Below are positions 1-6,800 of a stretch of 31,111 nucleotides of DNA, piece after piece (position 1 is the first letter of the stretch; every line of letters starts with the position of its first letter). A program made the translations under genes and the position numbers. Location of the stretch: the NCBI GenBank assembly GCA_030587505.1, contig JAUQYY010000373.1, positions 1 to 31,111 on the forward strand, written 5' to 3'. Below the pieces are notes generated by a model. It saw only the letters and a list, made by a program, of their open reading frames with translations. It ran no database searches and was not told the DNA's origin. This DNA is from Candidatus Sigynarchaeota archaeon (GTDB lineage: Archaea > Asgardarchaeota > Jordarchaeia > Jordarchaeales > Jordarchaeaceae).

Positions 1-44
1 GAAAAATACGCCACAAGAGAATGGAACTTCCGACGTTAAAATTT

Positions 45-1079
45 TCAGCCATCACACGCCACCTTTACCCTTTCCTCAAATTCACGCGGCAACGCACAGC
101 AAGAACCGTACTTTTCAACCACCAAACCAAGCCTCTCCGCCTTTCTCAAAGCGTCAGGGGTAGGAAGCGCCATTCCATCAACCACACCCAAAGCCAAACA
201 GTCAAGTCTCTTCCGCCTAACTCCACCAGGACGCATACACCCCAAAGATATAGAAGTATCCCTTAGCATTAACCGAGCAATTGCAATCACTTTCACGACG
301 GTCTCCGCACTGGGAGGAACAATATTCTCCATAAGAGTCCCACGAGTCGGAATTATTGCAATAAAAACCAGCGTCTCCGGATTAAGCTTCTCCACCATTT
401 TTATGGCCCTGATTTCACCACCTATTCTCCCAAAGTTTAGCCCCACGCAAACATGAGGAACAATATGCTTTATCCCAGCCCTTAAATGGTTATTCAGAGC
501 CTCCTCATAATCACGAACGGTTTTGTCCAACCCGTAAACACTGCTTATAGTCTCATTATCACCTACCACATCAACTGAAGCTACATCAATCCCAGCCTCC
601 GACAACCTCGCAGCCAAGTCCAACGACAGTAACCCTGTGTGCACATTCAAAATAAGATCCGTATCCCTTTTGATACGTTTAATCGCATCCACATAGGGTT
701 CAAGAGGAACATGTCCCTCCACAGTGCTTCCGCCGCTAATAAGGCAGCCCACAGTCCCCTCACGGTACAAGTTGACACAAACCTCGTAAAGTTTATCTGG
801 ACTCTGCGCAGGTATCATATGCTGAAGATAATGAGCATTACAATGAGCACACCTTAATTCACAGAAGCCTCCAGTCACAGAGATTGAAGGAAACACTCGC
901 GCAGGATAATAAACACGCAGAACACTCCCCACCTCTCGATCGGTCACTATTCGAGCCACTTCCAACAGCTTCTCAAAGTTTTCCCCCTCAGCACCTAGCA
1001 GGCTCTGCGCCTCCTGAAAACTGATTCTCTCGTCCAAAGCCCTGTCGAGAATCGCCGCAAGCTTTTTCTGTACTCCCAC
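45..1079 (-). CDS. Radical SAM protein, biotin-synthase-like; LipS2-like candidate
   Basis: This 344-residue radical SAM enzyme carries a CX3CX2C cluster motif (Cys73, Cys77, Cys80 in GGFCELRCAHC) that would bind the [4Fe-4S] cluster used to cleave SAM. More cysteines lie near the C-terminus (Cys327, Cys328, Cys342) and could hold an auxiliary cluster. It looks like the archaeal 'uncharacterized homolog of biotin synthase' family (COG1856). As I recall, one half of the two-protein lipoyl synthase LipS1/LipS2 described in Thermococcus belongs to this family. The divergently transcribed neighbour is a second radical SAM protein, which supports the pairing. The start is GTG with no obvious Shine-Dalgarno sequence; a shared TATA-like box at 1127-1140 could drive it with a leader of about 28 bases. 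Radical SAM membership is near certain; the lipoyl role is inference. Confidence 0.85.
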   Translation of the reverse strand: MGVQKKLAAILDRALDERISFQEAQSLLGAEGENFEKLLEVARIVTDREVGSVLRVYYPARVFPSISVTGGFCELRCAHCNAHYLQHMIPAQSPDKLYEVCVNLYREGTVGCLISGGSTVEGHVPLEPYVDAIKRIKRDTDLILNVHTGLLSLDLAARLSEAGIDVASVDVVGDNETISSVYGLDKTVRDYEEALNNHLRAGIKHIVPHVCVGLNFGRIGGEIRAIKMVEKLNPETLVFIAIIPTRGTLMENIVPPSAETVVKVIAIARLMLRDTSISLGCMRPGGVRRKRLDCLALGVVDGMALPTPDALRKAERLGLVVEKYGSCCALPREFEERVKVACDG

Positions 1080-1126
1080 TTCTGTTCACACACAAATTCT
1101 TTCTGTGTTTCTCCAAACGCTGACCC

Positions 1127-1140
1127 AATATAAATATATG
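1127..1140. promoter_or_regulatory. TATA-like box shared by the divergent radical SAM genes
   Basis: The AT run caatataaatata lies in the 71-base gap between two divergent genes. It reads as a TATA box in both directions. For the plus gene it is only about 17 bases before the GTG at 1151, so that transcript would have almost no leader. Confidence 0.45.
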
Positions 1141-1150
1141 AGGGTTCAAA

Positions 1151-2194
1151 GTGTCCGAAGAAATCCCCCAAACAACATGGGCAAAAGCAAAACTCCTAGA
1201 AAAAGGAGCAATACTCGTAAACGACGTTAAAAAGCTGCCCTTTCTCCCGGATCACTCAACCGCGGGACCCAGCACAGGCCAAGACTGCATATTCCTCCGC
1301 CTCAATGACGGAAGACTAGTGCGCCTCAAACTAGCTGAAACCCGGTCAGAAACCCCATACACCTACAACATCGAAAGAAGAATGATTCAAAAAGAAGGAA
1401 GAGACCTCTACCCCGCAAAACAGGTCGAGAGCCTACTCCACTGTCCAGAACAAGCATTCCTCAACCTAGACACCAACTGCAAATACCACTGCAAATTCTG
1501 CGCAACCCCAATAATACAGTCCCACATCACCCACAGAACCCTCCAACCCCACACAGTAACAAGAATCATCAAACGAGTAGCAGACAAAGGCCTAAGCTGT
1601 GTTGCACTCACAACCGGAGTCTTCTCCACACCAACTGAAAGCGTAAAACACATGTGCGGAGTGGTAAGAGCCATACGCGATGAATTCGGCGACACACTTC
1701 CCATCGGAGTCGAACCTCTCGTTGAAGAAGAAAAACACGTAGACATGCTATATGAAGCCGGAGCGGATGAAATAAAAATAAACGTTGAAAGCTACGACCC
1801 AGAAATCTTTGCAATAGTCTGCAGCGAACTCGACTACAAAAAAAATCTTAGAATGATAAAATACGCAGGAAAAGTATTCGGAGAAAACCACGCATGCTCA
1901 AACATAATAATAGGACTCGGCGAAAAAGAGGAAACAGTAAACCAAGGCGCAGAGGTTTTAGCAGACTGGGGAGTAATAGCTTCCCTCAGACCCCTAAACC
2001 TAAACCCCCTAATTGAAACACCACTACAAAAAGCACTAAACAACAGAGCCCAGCGCCCCTCAGCCGAAAGACTAATCTCACACGCATTAAAACACAAAGA
2101 AATACTAAAAGAAAAAGGCCTGGACGTAACCAAATTCAGAACCATGTGCCTCAAATGCACAGCATGCGATGTTGTTCCCCAAAGAGATCTCTAA
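1151..2194 (+). CDS. Radical SAM protein with extra C-terminal Cys triad; LipS1-like candidate
   Basis: This 347-residue radical SAM protein has the cluster motif CKYHCKFC (Cys110, Cys114, Cys117), preceded by about 100 residues of N-terminal extension. A second triad, CLKCTAC (Cys333, Cys336, Cys339), sits near the C-terminus and is a natural site for an auxiliary iron-sulfur cluster, as expected for a sulfur-inserting enzyme. It resembles the 'biotin synthase-related' archaeal family (COG2516). With the divergent gene before it, the pair matches the LipS1/LipS2 arrangement, in which two different radical SAM proteins together insert two sulfurs into octanoyl-lysine. The start is GTG with gaggg seven bases upstream. 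No lipoate ligase or lipoyl-accepting protein lies in the window, so the specific role is unproven. The coding strand is unusually poor in T. Confidence 0.85.
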   Translation: MSEEIPQTTWAKAKLLEKGAILVNDVKKLPFLPDHSTAGPSTGQDCIFLRLNDGRLVRLKLAETRSETPYTYNIERRMIQKEGRDLYPAKQVESLLHCPEQAFLNLDTNCKYHCKFCATPIIQSHITHRTLQPHTVTRIIKRVADKGLSCVALTTGVFSTPTESVKHMCGVVRAIRDEFGDTLPIGVEPLVEEEKHVDMLYEAGADEIKINVESYDPEIFAIVCSELDYKKNLRMIKYAGKVFGENHACSNIIIGLGEKEETVNQGAEVLADWGVIASLRPLNLNPLIETPLQKALNNRAQRPSAERLISHALKHKEILKEKGLDVTKFRTMCLKCTACDVVPQRDL

Positions 2195-2208
2195 AAGGGT
2201 GAAACAGA

Positions 2209-3102
2209 GTGCCGAGAGTAGTCCACCCACAACAAGTAAACATCGTAAAACTCAAACACGAAGAAAACGAGAAAACCCTGAAAGGAAAGAGAGTATACCA
2301 CACCACAAGATACGTGATAACAGAGTCACCAACAGGTTCCTCCATATACGAAGTCAAAACGGTGGGCAAAAGCCTAATAAGAACAATATCAAGCGCCATT
2401 CTCCTAAGCGATGAGGAAGAAACACTAACAATAGACTGCCCAAACCTCGACCCAACACAAAAAATCGAAGTCATCAAAACCACCATAAAACACCTAAAAA
2501 AGAACACACGAAGCGTAATTTTCAAATCAAAATTCGAACACATAGGAATAACCCTATTCGAACCCAAAAACACGAGAGTGGGGATAATCGACGTCGCCCC
2601 ACCACCAGCTAGACTAGAGTACCAAGCCCTAAACGCCAAAAAGCAGAAACTGGTACGCAAAGACACAAAGTTCCAAATCAACACAATCGACATACTCAAA
2701 GAAATACCCGAAACAAGTCAACCAGTAATCTTCCCATGCAAAGCAACAACAAAGAGAAAATTTCTCTTCCTAGACGTCGATTCAGAAAAAATAGCATCCC
2801 TAAAAGAACCAACACTCGTGGTCGGCTGCCCAGTAACCTTCGAAACAGTGAAAGAACTCAACCCACGGATACAAATGAAAAAAATCGACATATGCCCAGC
2901 CCACTACGCAAGAAAAGACACCACAGCAAACGACTTCTACATAGTAAGATGCTGCCGCGCAAGCATCCAAGGAGTGCAGATATACTCACCAAGAAACAAG
3001 AGGATAATAGCCCTAGAATGGGAACCAACCATAGAAAACTTCCTAGACGCAATCTACTTAGGAACCCTACTAAAAAAACACCCAAAATACCCACACTTCT
3101 AA
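2209..3102 (+). CDS. Unknown protein downstream of the radical SAM gene
   Basis: I do not recognise this 297-residue protein. It follows the LipS1-like gene by 14 bases in the same direction, with aaaggg upstream of a GTG start, so co-transcription is likely. It is rich in beta-forming segments, has no membrane helix or signal peptide, and contains several cysteines in short conserved-looking contexts (IDCPNL, VVGCPV, DICPAHYARK, VRCCRAS). The cysteines and histidine in its C-terminal third might bind metal. Its placement suggests a partner in whatever the two radical SAM proteins do, but nothing in the sequence proves this. Base composition (T-poor, A/C-rich) matches the gene before it, so the two probably share a history. 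Confidence 0.75.
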   Translation: MPRVVHPQQVNIVKLKHEENEKTLKGKRVYHTTRYVITESPTGSSIYEVKTVGKSLIRTISSAILLSDEEETLTIDCPNLDPTQKIEVIKTTIKHLKKNTRSVIFKSKFEHIGITLFEPKNTRVGIIDVAPPPARLEYQALNAKKQKLVRKDTKFQINTIDILKEIPETSQPVIFPCKATTKRKFLFLDVDSEKIASLKEPTLVVGCPVTFETVKELNPRIQMKKIDICPAHYARKDTTANDFYIVRCCRASIQGVQIYSPRNKRIIALEWEPTIENFLDAIYLGTLLKKHPKYPHF

Positions 3103-3195
3103 AAAACCAAAACAAACACAATCTTACAATCCAAAAACGGACGAATCAAACAACCTAGAACTCGGAGCTGAGAAGAGTGTAAGCAAAAGGAGAAA

Positions 3196-3271
3196 GGAGG
3201 GAGAGAGGGAGGTAAGCATAAGACACCCCCACAGAATGGGGAGGAGGGAGGAGGGAGAGAGGGAGGTAAGC
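3196..3271 (+). repeat. 22-base polypurine direct repeat, two copies
   Basis: The same 22 bases (starting ggaggg and ending ggtaagc) occur at 3196-3217 and 3250-3271, exactly 54 bases apart. Between them ccccc (3226-3230) can pair with gggg (3238-3241). The right copy sits in four GGG runs (3238-3241, 3246-3248, 3253-3255, 3261-3263) with loops of 4, 4 and 5, a canonical G-quadruplex pattern on the plus strand. Confidence 0.8.
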
Positions 3272-3281
3272 TTGAACAATA

Positions 3282-3310
3282 GCTTCGGACTCAAGTATTT
3301 AATCCGAAGC
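3282..3310. repeat. Perfect 8-bp inverted repeat (hairpin)
   Basis: GCTTCGGA at 3282-3289 is the exact complement of TCCGAAGC at 3303-3310, with a 13-base AT-rich loop. It has no T-tract directly after it on the plus strand, so a structured RNA element or protein-binding site is as likely as a terminator. Confidence 0.6.
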
Positions 3311-3400
3311 GTTTCTATCGAAAAAACAGGTAGACCCTCTAACTTATAAATTTTTCCTAAAAAACATATAGAATATCGTAAGTCTACTATTTTTTCGAAA

Positions 3401-3410
3401 AAAATATAAA
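3401..3410 (+). promoter_or_regulatory. TATA box placed for a leaderless transcript
   Basis: The run cgaaaaaaatataaa (box about 3402-3410) lies 20-25 bases before the ATG at 3427. That is the usual archaeal TATA-to-start-site distance, so the message would begin at or next to the start codon. Confidence 0.5.
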
Positions 3411-3426
3411 GATTTCATATATTTAA

Positions 3427-3546
3427 ATGTTAGAGTCGAAAAACACGCCTCAAAAGCCTAGGACGGAAACATCGGAAAGTTCAGAAAAGTCCATCGTGAC
3501 GGACGCTGAATCAGAAGAAAAGTTTGAAAAGAAACCGGAAGATTAA
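3427..3546 (+). CDS. Small leaderless gene candidate, 39-residue charged protein
   Basis: An ATG-started frame of 39 codons begins MLESKNTPQK and ends EKKPED. Glu, Lys, Ser and Thr make up most of it and it has almost no hydrophobic residues, so a disordered protein is expected. I recognise no family. Support is contextual: a TATA box 20-25 bases upstream would give a leaderless message, and no other gene covers the stretch. Its stop codon overlaps the end of the convergent coiled-coil gene by four bases. A similar arrangement (TATA, then ttaaATG) occurs at 6208 on the other side of that gene. A frame of this length can arise by chance, so this is a candidate only. Confidence 0.4.
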   Translation: MLESKNTPQKPRTETSESSEKSIVTDAESEEKFEKKPED

Positions 3547-5807
3547 GAAATTTTTATCTCCTTACTCTTTGTCAGAACCATAGGTGCCGTCAGTTCTCGG
3601 TTAAACCTCACATATCCATATTGTTCTGAGACCACCGCAACCATTTCTTCCTTGGCGGATACGGGCGCAAACAGAACTTCATCATTGTCCCTTATCACAC
3701 ACCATAAGTCTTTATTCGGGTAATGGAGGAACTTCACGTTACCCTGTCTCGAAAAATGCCTAATAACAGACTCGAAAACCTTGAGATCAATATTTGAAAC
3801 AACAGTCGCTTTAAGTCTTTTAACATTAATCAGCTCCTCCAAAATTTCGGGAATAAGTTCCGGGGAGACTATCAGTATATTTTTCTTGGTTCGTCTAACC
3901 ATAGATTTGATGTGAGCAACAATAGCCTCTTCACCTATGAGAGACCACGTTTTGACATCCTGTATGGGGAGGGTATATGATGCTTCCCATATTTTTCTCA
4001 GAATTTCCTCTTTTTTCTCTATCTGAGTCAGGATACTTGCGGTTCTCTCTAGTAGGTCATTAACATTCCTGTTTACAGCATCTAATGACTCCGTGTAGCT
4101 TTCAGAGATCCTTGAAGCTAATCTCTCCTCGAAGGGATCAAGCTCATTTATATAAACTCCTACTCTTTGATTTACAGAAGTAGAAAGGTTGTGGTAAAGC
4201 TCGTCGATCATCTGGTCATATTCAAAAGCGTTTGTTTGCAACATTTGAGCAATTTTTTTGCGGAGGTGGAGAACACTATACTCTAAGAGTTTGATCCTGT
4301 TTCTAATATTATTCTTGTGAGTTGAGAATATATCCTTCGTCCCGCTCTCAAACGATACAAGAGTATCCTTCACGCTTTTAAAGGCACCATCAATGTAGCC
4401 TCCAGCCTCATGCTCAAGCTGAGCACACGTTTTTTCACAATCCTCATTATCGATTCTAATGATTTCAGAAAGAGTGTCAGAGACTCTGGACTTTATGCGG
4501 GAGGGCGCTTGGGCAAGACTCTCTTTGACTTTCTGCTCTACCCTGCTCACCTCATCCTTCACAATGCTAGTCTTCTCATCCACAAAAGAGGTAAAACTTT
4601 TAGAAATCTGATCCGTGATCTCCTGTGCCGAAACAATCTGATTCGAGATAATACTCCGAAAATCTGCACCCAAACTTTTAGCCATCTCGTGAAGGTTCTT
4701 AGTCTGATTGTTCAATTCCTCCAGAAAAGCGTCTCCCTTTAAAACCACGCTGGCAAAAGCCTTCCTTCGAGAAGCCAAAACAGAAGTAGAACGTATCAAA
4801 TCCGACGAAACATTCTCCAAACCATCAACAATACTCTTCACCCTAGGTTCAAATGAGGTCAAAACGTCTAAATACTCATTAAGCAATCCATTCAGGGTTT
4901 CCAAATACTTAGTTTTGAAATGTTCAACCTTTTCATCCGTTATCTCCAAAACAATCCTGAGCATGCCAAGAACACTTGACTCGATCTCCTCGACAGAATG
5001 CTTTAGAGCATTCAAATCCTCATCCAAAACACTTCCAATGCGACTTTCCAGATCAGAATTACTTTTCTCGTGTCGCATACGATGATCCGATAGAGCGGCC
5101 GAAAAACGCAGCTTAACGAGTTCGAGACGACTGTGAACCTCTTCTATCACAGCGGAAATGGTCTTACTTACCAAATCCTCCAATGATCCTGTGTCCTCGT
5201 CCACACTAGAGATAAATTCAGAGGTAATCTCAGAAAGACTGAAACTCTTCACATCCTCAAAACGCTCAACATCACTCATGCTAACAATACCCGTAGAGAG
5301 CAAAGAGTGAATAGTCTCCTCCACAGAAACACTAAGATCCCTGAAAGAATCGGCACACTTCTCAAACCGAGAACCCATAAGCGATGTAAACTCCTCAACG
5401 AAAGACTTGAGATTATCCAACCGCAAACGAATCAAACGCGAAATCTCATCCAAAGACGAACTCTTACTATTCTCAAGCCTCTCAGAGAGATCCTCAACCC
5501 TAGAGCTCAAAACCTCCCGCAAACCCTCCAACAAATTACCCAAATCCTCATAGACAATCAAAAAACCAGCCAGAAAAGGATTCAAAGGCACAAAACCATC
5601 CACATCACCGGGAACCCTCCTCAGAAAACGCAACTCCACCAGACGATCCAGCACACCCTTACAGGCGTCAAGAGGTAACCCGGTGAGAAAAGAAACATCA
5701 CCCAAAGCCAAACGCCCAGCACCCAAAACAGCCAAATAGACTCTAACCTCATCATCACTCAAACCCAGCTTCTTCATAAACTCCAAAATCGTATCGTCTA
5801 AGCCCAT
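3543..5807 (-). CDS. TrmB-type winged-helix protein with giant coiled coil and PLD-like C-terminus
   Basis: This 754-residue protein has three parts. Residues 1-70 form a TrmB-like winged helix (LSDDEVRVYLAVLGAGRLALGDVSFLTGLP). Residues of about 90-610 are almost unbroken Glu/Ser/Lys-rich helix with heptad character. Residues of about 620-754 form a mixed alpha/beta domain (KKNILIVSPELIPEILEELI; VKFLHYPNKDLWCVIRDNDE) like the phospholipase-D-like effector domain of archaeal TrmB regulators. Ordinary TrmB proteins are about 250-350 residues, so the coiled coil is a very large insertion. There is no signal peptide or membrane helix. Family knowledge suggests DNA binding with a C-terminal ligand sensor; the coiled coil could also make it a structural or chromosome-organising protein. 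A TATA box (5848-5860) gives a short leader. Its 5' part is G/T-rich, its 3' part balanced. Confidence 0.8.
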   Translation of the reverse strand: MGLDDTILEFMKKLGLSDDEVRVYLAVLGAGRLALGDVSFLTGLPLDACKGVLDRLVELRFLRRVPGDVDGFVPLNPFLAGFLIVYEDLGNLLEGLREVLSSRVEDLSERLENSKSSSLDEISRLIRLRLDNLKSFVEEFTSLMGSRFEKCADSFRDLSVSVEETIHSLLSTGIVSMSDVERFEDVKSFSLSEITSEFISSVDEDTGSLEDLVSKTISAVIEEVHSRLELVKLRFSAALSDHRMRHEKSNSDLESRIGSVLDEDLNALKHSVEEIESSVLGMLRIVLEITDEKVEHFKTKYLETLNGLLNEYLDVLTSFEPRVKSIVDGLENVSSDLIRSTSVLASRRKAFASVVLKGDAFLEELNNQTKNLHEMAKSLGADFRSIISNQIVSAQEITDQISKSFTSFVDEKTSIVKDEVSRVEQKVKESLAQAPSRIKSRVSDTLSEIIRIDNEDCEKTCAQLEHEAGGYIDGAFKSVKDTLVSFESGTKDIFSTHKNNIRNRIKLLEYSVLHLRKKIAQMLQTNAFEYDQMIDELYHNLSTSVNQRVGVYINELDPFEERLASRISESYTESLDAVNRNVNDLLERTASILTQIEKKEEILRKIWEASYTLPIQDVKTWSLIGEEAIVAHIKSMVRRTKKNILIVSPELIPEILEELINVKRLKATVVSNIDLKVFESVIRHFSRQGNVKFLHYPNKDLWCVIRDNDEVLFAPVSAKEEMVAVVSEQYGYVRFNRELTAPMVLTKSKEIKIS

Positions 5808-5847
5808 ACAAATTCCCCAAACCGCTAGTCAAAACAAAAAACAACGG

Positions 5848-5860
5848 TAAAATATATATC
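5848..5860 (-). promoter_or_regulatory. TATA box of the coiled-coil regulator gene
   Basis: On the minus strand gatatatatttta lies about 45 bases before the ATG at 5807, giving a predicted leader of about 20 bases that contains gggg as a weak ribosome-binding site. Confidence 0.55.
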
Positions 5861-5944
5861 TCTTTTGAAAAAAGCAAACCCGAAAAAGGTCAAAGCCAGA
5901 AAATCATTACTGGAAACCACAGATAAAACCATTAAAAATCGCTT

Positions 5945-6016
5945 TCCCCCACCACGAGCAACGTGAGGGGGATACTGATTCCGATGCCCGCCCAGAAAAC
6001 TAGGGGTGGCTTCATC
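5945..6016 (+). ncRNA. Candidate structured RNA: two adjacent stem-loops
   Basis: Stem 1 pairs tccccc (5945-5950) with ggggga (5967-5972), topped by cacg/cgtg around agcaa. Stem 2 pairs gatg (5983-5986) with catc (6013-6016) and, across a small asymmetric internal loop, ccgccc (5988-5993) with gggtgg (6004-6009). A TATA-like attaaaaat (5929-5939) lies in front, and a T-tract (6134-6139) could end the RNA. I could not match it to H/ACA, C/D or a riboswitch family. The same bases also hold a 29-codon frame (5963-6052), so RNA and small-protein readings compete. Confidence 0.3.
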
Positions 6017-6052
6017 GCCAACACGAACAAAATGCTGGGAGAGGGGAGATAA
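5963..6052 (+). CDS. Very small ORF candidate (29 codons), alternative to the RNA reading
   Basis: A GTG frame of 29 codons reads MRGILIPMPAQ and continues as a Gly/Lys/Asn-rich stretch to a TAA at 6050-6052. The GTG lies about 26 bases after the centre of the TATA-like attaaaaat, the right distance for leaderless initiation. An internal ATG at 5984 would give 22 residues. It has no recognised family, and its bases overlap two possible stem-loops, so I rate it low. Confidence 0.18.
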   Translation: MRGILIPMPAQKTRGGFIANTNKMLGEGR

Positions 6053-6088
6053 AACATAGGGGAGGAGGGCGTGAATTGGGAGGAGGGG
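6034..6088 (+). repeat. G-rich polypurine stretch
   Basis: Runs of gggagaggggag and ggggaggaggg, then gggaggagggg, resemble the polypurine repeats at 3187-3269 in motif and strand. The two stretches bracket the coiled-coil gene at roughly equal distance. Quadruplex formation is possible, though one loop is eight bases. Confidence 0.4.
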
Positions 6089-6127
6089 AAGTCATGCACA
6101 TTTTCGTTGGCTCAGCCGTATTTACCT

Positions 6128-6139
6128 TCTGTTCTTTTT
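6128..6139 (+). terminator. T-rich tract, possible terminator
   Basis: The run ctgttctttttt follows the G-rich region and could stop a plus-strand transcript that begins near 5955; archaeal RNA polymerase commonly terminates on such T-tracts. Confidence 0.3.
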
Positions 6140-6180
6140 TGGTTATATATATATTTTTCGGAACATTTTGTGTTTTTCGC

Positions 6181-6192
6181 AAAAATATTTTA
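6181..6192 (+). promoter_or_regulatory. TATA-like box for a leaderless small gene
   Basis: The segment cgcaaaaatatttta has its centre about 22 bases before the ATG at 6208, so the transcript would start at or beside the start codon, as at 3401-3427. Confidence 0.4.
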
Positions 6193-6207
6193 GTTTTTTA
6201 ACCTTAA

Positions 6208-6303
6208 ATGGATAATATTTTTGAGAAATTCGCAAAAAAGGCGCGTTTTATGATAAAAAAATTAGTAGTTTCCACACTCAAAGATTCAAAGGAGGAGAGT
6301 TAA
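6208..6303 (+). CDS. Small leaderless gene candidate, 31-residue amphipathic helix
   Basis: This 31-codon frame begins MDNIFEKFAKKARFMIKKLV and ends KDSKEES. Hydrophobic residues (Ile, Phe, Phe, Ile, Leu, Val) alternate with Lys/Arg at helical spacing, so an amphipathic, membrane- or partner-binding helix is likely if the frame is translated. A TATA-like box is correctly spaced for leaderless initiation and the bases before the start (cttaaATG) echo those before the 39-residue candidate at 3427. It belongs to no family I recognise. The length is within what chance can produce. Confidence 0.35.
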   Translation: MDNIFEKFAKKARFMIKKLVVSTLKDSKEES

Positions 6304-6369
6304 GGCGCCAAACTCTTGGAAAGCATTAACACATATAACTGCATTTGAGTACCTTTTTTACCAGACATC

Positions 6370-6699
6370 TTACCTTATTTTTGTTCCAGGTGGCGTCTCT
6401 TCCTCGGGAGTTATAAGTACAGGACGACCGTTTAAATCCGCGGCTAGTATCATTCCTCTCGACTCTAAGCCCATGAACTCTTTTGGTTCCAAATTGACGA
6501 GAACAACAACGCTTTTGCCAGTGAGATGTTCAGGTTTAATGTACTCCGCCATGCCCGCGACGATTTGCCTGGTCTCTCCTCCACCTATATCCACCTCAAC
6601 ACGCATGAGTTTTTTTGTTGTTGGAACTTTTTCAGCTTTGATTACCTTCCCTACTCTTAGATCCATTTTTTGGAACTCTTTAAAGGAGATTGTAGTCAT
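6370..6699 (-). CDS. metG: Methionyl-tRNA synthetase beta-like tRNA-binding protein
   Basis: This is a free-standing OB-fold tRNA-binding domain of the Trbp111/EMAP-II/MetRS-beta family (motifs DLRVGKVIKAEKVP, RQIVAGMAEYIKPE, VVLVNLEPKEFMGLESRGMILAA). In many archaea this protein associates with MetRS and improves tRNA binding; it is not catalytic. I place the start at the ATG at 6699 (109 residues) because GGAGG lies seven bases upstream and the protein then begins MTTISFKEFQKMDLRVG, typical of the family; an upstream in-frame ATG at 6732 adds eleven residues that do not look conserved. It follows the geranylgeranyl reductase gene by about 100 bases on the same strand and may share its transcript. 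No MetRS catalytic gene is in the window. Confidence 0.88.
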   Translation of the reverse strand: MTTISFKEFQKMDLRVGKVIKAEKVPTTKKLMRVEVDIGGGETRQIVAGMAEYIKPEHLTGKSVVVLVNLEPKEFMGLESRGMILAADLNGRPVLITPEEETPPGTKIR

Positions 6700-6800
6700 T
6701 TTTCGGCCTCCATCCCCTAAAACTTTTTTCATGGAAGTTTTTCATGGATGTTTTGTTAGCGGTGTAGCGCGCCTCTCAAGTGGTCAGCGGAAGCATTGGA

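Larger units (their letters stand above)
3103..3426. other. Intergenic region with polypurine repeats and a hairpin
   Basis: This 324-base gap holds two G-rich polypurine stretches (about 3187-3212 and 3237-3269), a perfect 8-base-pair inverted repeat (3282-3310) and, toward its right end, AT-rich DNA with TATA-like boxes near 3342-3352 and 3401-3410. I see no ORF with support before 3427. Confidence 0.6.
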
